This document shows, one piece after another, positions 5,544-10,025 of a stretch of 10,025 bases of DNA. Position numbers and translations under genes: made by a program. The notes under the pieces are model-generated. The model saw only the letters and a list, made by a program, of their open reading frames with translations, searched no databases and had not been told where the DNA came from. The stretch lies in the NCBI GenBank assembly GCA_041649895.1, contig JBAZMG010000039.1, forward strand, positions 1 to 10,025, written 5' to 3'. Positions within the stretch are counted from its first letter, which is position 1. The number at the start of each line of letters is the position of its first letter. The DNA is from STD1-204 sp041649895. Its GTDB lineage: Bacteria; Patescibacteriota; Minisyncoccia; Minisyncoccales; Minisyncoccaceae.

Positions 5544-6203
5544 TTAAGTTTTAATTTCCGGAGGCAGTTCCGGATAATATCCGAGCTCCGCCTGTCGCGG
5601 GTGATGAAGCGCCCATAATAATTCCAACAGCGGCTCAGTGCCCAATGGTTCCGATTTCAGGCCGCATCTGCGCAACCCTAAGGAGATATATTCCATTCTT
5701 TGCAAAAGCTGATACTTGCTTTTTTGGAAATATTCTTCGGTAAGTCCCCCTGCCATCATCGGGTTTGGTTTTTTCTTCTGAGCCGCGCCCTCGGTCGTTC
5801 CGCCCACTCCGGTTAACTCGGTCAAGGGATAATAAGGGACGACCACGTAAAAATTTTTGGTCATTATCGCTCCCCCGGCGATCAGTTCCTCTATAAATTT
5901 TCTATAATCCACGGTTTGCATTCTCAGCAATTCGTTTTTTTGTTTGGTTTCCAATTCTTTTATTTTATCGATATAGCCCGTGATGTTGACTTTTCTTGAG
6001 CTCACGACAATTTGACAGGAAAAATCCAAAGAGTTCAGGAAATTTTGAAAATTAAAAATAATGGATCCCTGCTCTTCTTCCGACTTCAAAGCAAAGTTAA
6101 TGGAAGACACTAAAAGTACTCCCTTCATTGACTGGTCGTTCATCAGCATTATCCCCTCCCTTATTTGCTTAATCGGTATGAATTGTTGAGCCGGACTAGC
6201 CAT
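5544..6203 (-). CDS. VirB4/TraC N-terminal domain protein, separate gene
   Basis: This 219-residue protein looks like the N-terminal, non-ATPase portion of VirB4/TraC. It opens with 'FIPIKQIREGIMLMNDQSMKGVLLVSSINFALKS', the opening segment seen in TraC-like proteins, followed by a helical region (about 60-130), then 'NFYVVVPYYPLT' near 140-150. It ends with 'LPPEIKT'. It has no Walker motifs. It starts 2 bp after the PrgI-like gene ends and stops 5 bp before the ATPase gene begins. Both genes have sensible termini, so this looks like a true split rather than a frameshift, and the products probably assemble together. The family assignment comes from sequence resemblance and position and is less certain than for the ATPase. 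Confidence 0.8.
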   Translation of the reverse strand: MASPAQQFIPIKQIREGIMLMNDQSMKGVLLVSSINFALKSEEEQGSIIFNFQNFLNSLDFSCQIVVSSRKVNITGYIDKIKELETKQKNELLRMQTVDYRKFIEELIAGGAIMTKNFYVVVPYYPLTELTGVGGTTEGAAQKKKPNPMMAGGLTEEYFQKSKYQLLQRMEYISLGLRRCGLKSEPLGTEPLLELLWALHHPRQAELGYYPELPPEIKT

Positions 6204-6205
6204 AA

Positions 6206-6628
6206 TTATTTTTCAAAATCTATTTTTTTCATTATTTGGTCGATACTGCCGCCTTGTCTGACTTTCAAGATCGATTTTTTATCATCATCTTTTTTTTCAA
6301 TTTTCTTTTCTTTTTCCATTGATACAAAAACGGGCGCCTCTTTTCTTTTCCAGATAAAAATTTTAGCGGCTATACTGTATTCCGCGAAATTTTTACCCAC
6401 TATCGGAATAGCAAGCCCTTGTATTTTCCAAAAAGCGAGAGCAAGTCCGCCGCCAAAAATAAGCCCGCAAACCAAGACGTACAAAAAAAAGCTGTTTGTT
6501 TTTAAAGGGGTAAAATACAAAAGGAAGCAAATTCCAAGAGCTGAACCCACGTACACAGTTTGTTTTAACGTGAAAGGACCAAGTATTTTCGGGTCATGCT
6601 CTATAAATTGTGGCACTCTAAATTCCAT
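6206..6628 (-). CDS. PrgI family (VirB3-like) membrane protein
   Basis: This 140-residue protein has a short N-terminal segment ('RVPQFIEHDPKILGPFTLKQ'), two closely spaced membrane helices (about 23-42 and 47-67), then a hydrophilic segment with 'FAEYSIAAKIFIWKRK' and a charged, Lys-rich C-terminus. This layout matches PrgI-family proteins, which hold the VirB3 position in conjugation systems of Gram-positive and CPR bacteria and precede the VirB4 gene. Here it is 2 bp before the VirB4 N-terminal gene and 8 bp after the upstream gene. It probably anchors the ATPase to the membrane, inferred from known VirB3-VirB4 pairing. No Shine-Dalgarno sequence is seen. Confidence 0.85.
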   Translation of the reverse strand: MEFRVPQFIEHDPKILGPFTLKQTVYVGSALGICFLLYFTPLKTNSFFLYVLVCGLIFGGGLALAFWKIQGLAIPIVGKNFAEYSIAAKIFIWKRKEAPVFVSMEKEKKIEKKDDDKKSILKVRQGGSIDQIMKKIDFEK

Positions 6629-6636
6629 ATGTTAAT

Positions 6637-7575
6637 TTAAACCGGCAGCTCGCGATAAGGGTCAGAGCTTCCACCGCTAACATTATTTTCTTTTGGTTCC
6701 GTGGGCGGGGTTTCTTTGATTGGGAAAGGCTTTAAAACCGGAGAAACGGTCTCTGTTGGTTTTTCAATCGCGGGTTCGACTGTCTTTGGCCCCAGGTCCG
6801 CGTAAGTGTCAGCCAAATTTTTAATGGTTTGGAGATCGGGAGCGGGTTTGGGTTTGAGGCTTTCCATTGGTTCCGCCGCGGGTGTATTTAACGGCTTTTG
6901 GTAAGCCGGTTCATCCGGAACCGAATTATCGGGCAAAATAGTGGGGCTTTCTTTAACCTGGAATTCTTCACTCCTTGTTGTCGGTTTAGAAAATTGAGGC
7001 CTTGGTTTTTCATACTCCGGCTCTTTGGGCAGAGCGGCTTCCTGCTCGCGGACGAAGCTTTCCAAGGAGGATATTTTCGGGAAAGCAATTGATCCTGCTA
7101 CTTTTTTCGTTTCTTTTTCTGTTTCCGTTTTTTCTTTTTCTTTTAACGCTTCCCGGCTTCGCTCCTGTTCTATATTTAAAATCCTTTCGTACGCTGAAAC
7201 TTTTTCTTTGTCCGCTTCCCTATCGGACAGATTAAAGAAGTTTCCACCGGATTTCTTTTCTTCCAGTTTTATCATAGAAACTTTCAAGTGTTTAAAAACA
7301 GAGTTGTCAATGCTTATTGATATTTGATTTGCCAAATTTTCATCAATATTCAATTCCAATTCCAAAGTAACGGGAAAATCCTTTAAAGACAAAAGTCCCA
7401 TTAAGACTCGGCCCGTGTATTTCGCGACAATGGAAATCTTTTCTTCGTCCAGTCCCAATTTGCTGCAGATGTTGTAAATAATCTCATTGTTTCTTTCGGA
7501 AAAGATCGCTTCTTTCAGATCCTCGGGCAGAGTTTTATAAACACTCCAAAAAAATTCTTTGGTGTATTCTTCCAT
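6637..7575 (-). CDS. Acidic, proline-rich protein of unknown function, first gene of the VirB4 operon
   Basis: I do not recognise this 312-residue protein. Residues 1-105 look like a compact folded domain: helices around 'VYKTLPEDLKEAIFS' and 'SKLGLDEEKISIVAKYTGRVLMGLL', then strands ('LELELNIDE', 'QISISIDN'). Residues 115-160 are Glu/Lys-rich and may form a coiled coil; 180-312 are Pro/Glu/Lys-rich and probably disordered, ending in 'DPYRELPV'. No signal peptide or membrane helix is evident, so it should be cytoplasmic. As the first gene of a tight operon with PrgI- and VirB4-like genes, it is likely a cytoplasmic accessory of that machine, by context only. The ATG sits 6 nt after a good -10 element, suggesting a leaderless mRNA. 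Confidence 0.8.
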   Translation of the reverse strand: MEEYTKEFFWSVYKTLPEDLKEAIFSERNNEIIYNICSKLGLDEEKISIVAKYTGRVLMGLLSLKDFPVTLELELNIDENLANQISISIDNSVFKHLKVSMIKLEEKKSGGNFFNLSDREADKEKVSAYERILNIEQERSREALKEKEKTETEKETKKVAGSIAFPKISSLESFVREQEAALPKEPEYEKPRPQFSKPTTRSEEFQVKESPTILPDNSVPDEPAYQKPLNTPAAEPMESLKPKPAPDLQTIKNLADTYADLGPKTVEPAIEKPTETVSPVLKPFPIKETPPTEPKENNVSGGSSDPYRELPV

Positions 7576-7581
7576 AAGAAT

Positions 7582-7611
7582 ATTTTAGCATAATTAATAG
7601 AGTGGAGGCAA
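7582..7611 (-). promoter_or_regulatory. Extended -10 promoter giving a probably leaderless transcript
   Basis: On the minus strand, TTGCCT (7606-7611), an 18-bp spacer, then TAAAAT (7582-7587) preceded by TGC (7588-7590), an extended -10. Exactly 6 nt separate the -10 from the ATG at 7573-7575, which places the expected +1 at the A of the start codon. No Shine-Dalgarno sequence is present. Confidence 0.72.
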
Positions 7612-7619
7612 CCCTCCTT

Positions 7620-7731
7620 CGTCCGCCGGCTGGCGGACTACAGCGAGGCAAGCCCTTTTTCGTTATTCAATAAATTTCAGGACTACAGCGGGGCGAAGCC
7701 CGCCTACGTTAAAACTACGGCGGAGCGAAGC
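7620..7731. repeat. Cluster of degenerate GC-rich intergenic repeats
   Basis: GTCCGCC and GGCGGAC (7621-7638) form a perfect 7-bp hairpin with loop GGCT. Three related units follow: GACTACAGCGAGGCAAGCC (7637-7655), GACTACAGCGGGGCGAAGCC (7681-7700) and AACTACGGCGGAGCGAAGC (7713-7731). The 11-mer CGTCCGCCGGC at 7620-7630 also occurs at 1954-1964 in the palindromic element. No protein is encoded. I recall repeats of this look from Patescibacteria genomes; that is memory, not a search. Confidence 0.75.
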
Positions 7732-7864
7732 AAAAAATAAATAAGTCGATTAAATACAATTCGAAGTATCAAATATTATTTTTAAGAAGTAAGTTTATTT
7801 GGTCGGGAAAATATTTAAAAATTTAGACATTTAAAAGGCGAGAATAAAGCGGTTAAAGATTGTG
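7732..7864. other. AT-rich spacer without a recognised feature
   Basis: This sequence lies between the repeat cluster and the promoter of the SPFH gene. I see no reading frame, RNA gene or clear repeat in it. Confidence 0.5.
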
Positions 7865-7899
7865 TTGACAGATAAAGAATTATAGTTCATAAATATAAT
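7865..7899 (+). promoter_or_regulatory. Probable promoter of the SPFH gene
   Basis: A perfect -35 TTGACA (7865-7870) is followed after 17 bp by CATAAA (7888-7893, 4 of 6). A perfect TATAAT also lies at 7894-7899, but 23 bp from the -35, which is too far. Transcription would start around 7900-7907, giving a short leader of some 35-40 nt before the TTG at 7940. Confidence 0.6.
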
Positions 7900-7939
7900 A
7901 ATCCCCTAGTGTGTCTGGGGGCGCGATGTATTCGTAAAG

Positions 7940-9463
7940 TTGCGCCTCGAGGATGCGGAGGAGAAGCAATTTTACAATTACATTGTTGATTATCTTGGTG
8001 ATTGCAATGACGGTTATTGCTCAGTCAAAAGGATTTGTCGTTATCAACGGCACTGGTATCGCGATGTGGACAATTACTGCCGGGAGGCGGTAATAATGGC
8101 CATTGGGGAAGACCAAAAAAAAGAGTTTTTGCTAAAAAAGAAGGTGGCAAAAACTAAAGCAATAGAAATATTGGTCCCAATATTTCTTATAAGCATTTTT
8201 TCTTTTTTTATCAATATAATAGCAGGGATAATATTATTTTTTGCTGTCCTTCCAACCGCTGTTTTCTGTGTTTGGTATTACATTCTGGTGAGGGCGTATC
8301 TTTTTGGCGCTCTTTGCGGAGAGGGAGATTACCTTGTTTTAGTAGCCGGGGAAGGAGGTAAGCTTAAAGATATAATCGCTAACAAAAGAGGAGAAGCTCT
8401 TGATGCCGATTATAACAGAATTCCTGATCCCAAAGGGGTGCTTAAACGCGCGGACATCCAAGGTGCTTATTTTTTTAACTCTCTTTTTGCTTCTGTCAAA
8501 ACAGAAGTAATACATTGGAAAAAAGCCATAACGCACGCGGATGGAACCGTTACTGTGGAGGAAAGAGAAGAGTTTGTAATTGGAAGAGGGATGGTAGATT
8601 ATCCGCACGCTATTCCGGTTGATAAAGCTGAAACATCGGATAAAGGAAAAGTGAATTTTATAATAACAGTGGTGCTTTATCTGAAAAATCTCTATAAAGC
8701 CGAAGAGAACACAAAAACGCATTGGATCGTCTTGGCAGAGCAACATTTGGAAAAAGCATTTAATGCTTGGGCCAAAGAAGTTACTTTGGATGAGTTGTTT
8801 TCCAAAGGTTTTTCTGAAATAAGCGAACTGTTGGAAAAATATATTGAAGACCATGGCGTCAAAAAAAGTTTACTCGACTTATACGGAATAGAAATTAGAA
8901 ATATTCTTTTTCGGTCTCTGGAAGAATCAGACAAAGAGCTCGCTTCTGCCAATAGAAGAAAGCTTCTTGCCACCCTGGAGTATGAGGCATCTGAGATTGA
9001 AGGGAAAACATCGGCAGTATTAAATAGCGCTGATATCGGGGGAACGGCCGAACGGATGGTTGCCACAGACCTTGGCTTAACCGTTGAAGAGTTAGCGGAG
9101 AAAAAAAGAAACAATCCTGCTTTTGCCGAAGCAATTCTTTCGAGGACGGAAAAATATATGGCCGTAGCGCAAAGAACGCTTGCCAATAAAAATAATAATT
9201 ATTTTGAGCTAAATATTAATAGTGGAAATTCCGAAGGTCAAGACGGAATGGCGGGGCGAATGTTTGAGGCCGCTTTCGCGGCCAATCTTGCGACTCGGAG
9301 CGGTAATAAATCCGGAGGACAAACAACAACGTCGGCAACAAAAGGAAAAAACTCATTTTTAAAGAAGAGAGGAAACAACCCTGACGACGATTATGGTGAA
9401 GATAATAACGATGACGAACCATTAAGCGTTCAAGACGTCATTGACGGTAAGAGGCCTAGATAA
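7940..9463 (+). CDS. SPFH/band-7 domain membrane protein
   Basis: This 507-residue protein probably belongs to the SPFH (stomatin/prohibitin/flotillin) superfamily, whose members form oligomeric scaffolds on membranes. A two-helix membrane hairpin spans about 76-118. The band-7-like region follows (about 128-340, with 'VNFIITVVLYLKNLYKAEEN' and 'LLDLYGIEIRNILFRSLEE'), then a long helical section (330-410) and a low-complexity, Asp/Asn-rich tail. Residues 1-52 hold four cysteines (C22, C27, C33, C47). The start is uncertain: TTG at 7940 has no ribosome-binding site, whereas the in-frame ATG at 8096 (M53) is preceded by GGGAGG at 8082-8087, 8 nt away. The upstream frame is open only from 7910. 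The short distance from the promoter and natural-looking codons favour the longer form. Confidence 0.8.
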   Translation: MRLEDAEEKQFYNYIVDYLGDCNDGYCSVKRICRYQRHWYRDVDNYCREAVIMAIGEDQKKEFLLKKKVAKTKAIEILVPIFLISIFSFFINIIAGIILFFAVLPTAVFCVWYYILVRAYLFGALCGEGDYLVLVAGEGGKLKDIIANKRGEALDADYNRIPDPKGVLKRADIQGAYFFNSLFASVKTEVIHWKKAITHADGTVTVEEREEFVIGRGMVDYPHAIPVDKAETSDKGKVNFIITVVLYLKNLYKAEENTKTHWIVLAEQHLEKAFNAWAKEVTLDELFSKGFSEISELLEKYIEDHGVKKSLLDLYGIEIRNILFRSLEESDKELASANRRKLLATLEYEASEIEGKTSAVLNSADIGGTAERMVATDLGLTVEELAEKKRNNPAFAEAILSRTEKYMAVAQRTLANKNNNYFELNINSGNSEGQDGMAGRMFEAAFAANLATRSGNKSGGQTTTSATKGKNSFLKKRGNNPDDDYGEDNNDDEPLSVQDVIDGKRPR

Positions 9464-9483
9464 CAAATATTTAGGCTTTTTTT
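9454..9483 (+). terminator. Intrinsic terminator of the SPFH gene
   Basis: GCCTA (9454-9458) pairs with TAGGC (9472-9476) across a 13-nt loop, followed by seven T (9477-9483). The SPFH stop codon (9461-9463) is in the loop, and the T-run overlaps the end of the convergent gene. I see no minus-strand U-run, so it probably serves only the + strand. Confidence 0.75.
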
Positions 9484-9964
9484 ATTGCAATTCTTGGCTA
9501 AGACCCCCCTTTTTTTCAGGAACGGGCATATTTGGTAATTCGTCTTCGGGTGTTTCTTCTTCAAAATCTTCTTCAATAAATTCACTAACCCGATCGTTGG
9601 CGATTTTTTGATTGTTCGCTATTTCTTGGGCTATTTGCATGGCAATTTCTTCCGAGACGCCCAACTCTTCTTTTATTAAGATCGGTAAATCATTATATTC
9701 TATTTCTTGATTTATCAAATCTTCAACAATTACCACCAATTTTTCAGATGGAAGAATCTCGGCGAGAGGGATATTTCTTTCCAAGTATTCTTGCACAGCT
9801 TTATTAAACATTAGTTTTGCCGTAATTCTTTCGGCGGCCGACTGGCTGTCGGAAAAATAGCTTGCGAATTCGGGATCGCTTTCCACGAGAAAATTCTCTA
9901 AGCCGTATTTGGTTATAATGTCTTCAATAAACAGACGCGTGTTGAAAGATATTATTTTTTCCAT
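9482..9964 (-). CDS. Acidic helical protein of unknown function
   Basis: I do not recognise this 160-residue protein. It is Glu-rich and looks all-helical, with segments such as 'SQSAAERITAKLMFNKAVQEYLE' and 'LPILIKEELGVSEEIAMQIAQEI', and an acidic tail from about residue 125 ('EFIEEDFEEETPEDELP'). There is no signal peptide or membrane helix, so it should be cytoplasmic. The 'LP..IKEELGVSEE' phrase loosely echoes 'LPEDLKEAIFS ... LGLDEEKISIVAK' in the protein at 6637-7575, but the similarity is too short to prove relatedness. It converges on the SPFH gene, with its stop overlapping that gene's terminator T-run. No Shine-Dalgarno sequence precedes the ATG, and no convincing promoter is visible in the 61 bases before the window ends, so it may belong to an operon starting outside. 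Confidence 0.75.
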   Translation of the reverse strand: MEKIISFNTRLFIEDIITKYGLENFLVESDPEFASYFSDSQSAAERITAKLMFNKAVQEYLERNIPLAEILPSEKLVVIVEDLINQEIEYNDLPILIKEELGVSEEIAMQIAQEIANNQKIANDRVSEFIEEDFEEETPEDELPNMPVPEKKGGLSQELQ

Positions 9965-10025
9965 AAAAAGTTTAATCGTTTTAAGGGTGTTTTACTCTTT
10001 TGCGCGGTTTCGGTTGGGGGCGAGG

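Noticed and set aside
6165..6635. Plus-strand frame of 156 codons opposite the PrgI-like gene
   Set aside because: It mirrors the PrgI-like gene exactly; the hydrophobic-looking translation comes from reading Lys-rich codons backwards.
7620..7731. CRISPR array
   Set aside because: The repeats are few, degenerate and unevenly spaced, with no unique spacers of constant length and no cas genes nearby.
7894..7899. Perfect TATAAT as the -10 partner of TTGACA at 7865
   Set aside because: The spacing is 23 bp, beyond the normal 16-19 bp range, so I prefer the weaker CATAAA at 17 bp, although the perfect box may still contribute.
8339..9422. Several minus-strand frames of 68-171 codons within the SPFH gene
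   Set aside because: They are antisense to a long coding region with coherent protein structure and carry no start signals.

Overview
The window looks like a chromosomal segment from a Patescibacteria (CPR) bacterium, probably Parcubacteria-like. Three things point that way: compact AT-rich genes with almost no Shine-Dalgarno sequences, a small conjugation-type cluster (PrgI-like protein, separate VirB4 N-terminal piece, VirB4 ATPase), and intergenic repeats of the 'ACTACGGCGGAGCGAAGC' and 'TCCGCCGGCTGGCGGA' type that I recall from such genomes. The standard genetic code fits: every gene ends in TAA or TAG and no frame needs TGA read as an amino acid. The lineage is inferred, not proven.

Left part (1-1900, + strand): the origin-proximal housekeeping operon rpmH-rnpA-yidC-jag. 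A good sigma70-type promoter (64-92) precedes it and a hairpin terminator (1878-1900) follows. It supplies ribosomal protein L34, the RNase P protein, a membrane insertase and a KH/R3H RNA-binding protein. Upstream (1-60) lie two copies of a palindromic 23-bp repeat.

Middle (1900-3710): a 149-bp palindromic element (1911-2059) that can fold into a closing stem with internal hairpins. Then come two minus-strand paralogues encoding small membrane proteins with a zinc-protease HEIGH motif (M50B-like). Each has its own promoter, strong ribosome-binding site and terminator. The promoter, leader and start region are identical over 98 bp in the two copies while the protein bodies have diverged. In both, the last codons and stop codon form one arm of the terminator hairpin.

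Right of that (3733-7575, minus strand): a tightly packed four-gene operon encoding an acidic, proline-rich protein of unknown function, a PrgI/VirB3-like membrane protein, a VirB4 N-terminal domain protein and the VirB4/TraC ATPase. The promoter is placed so that transcription should begin at or next to the first ATG, a leaderless start. A short GC hairpin with a U-run lies after the ATPase gene.

Right end (7576-10025): a 364-bp gene-free stretch with degenerate GC-rich repeats and a promoter, then a + strand SPFH/band-7 membrane protein, its terminator, and a convergent minus-strand gene for an acidic helical protein of unknown function. The last 61 bases hold no feature I can support. The most interesting points are the duplicated protease cassette, the palindromic element, the leaderless secretion operon and the cysteine-bearing N-terminal extension of the SPFH protein.
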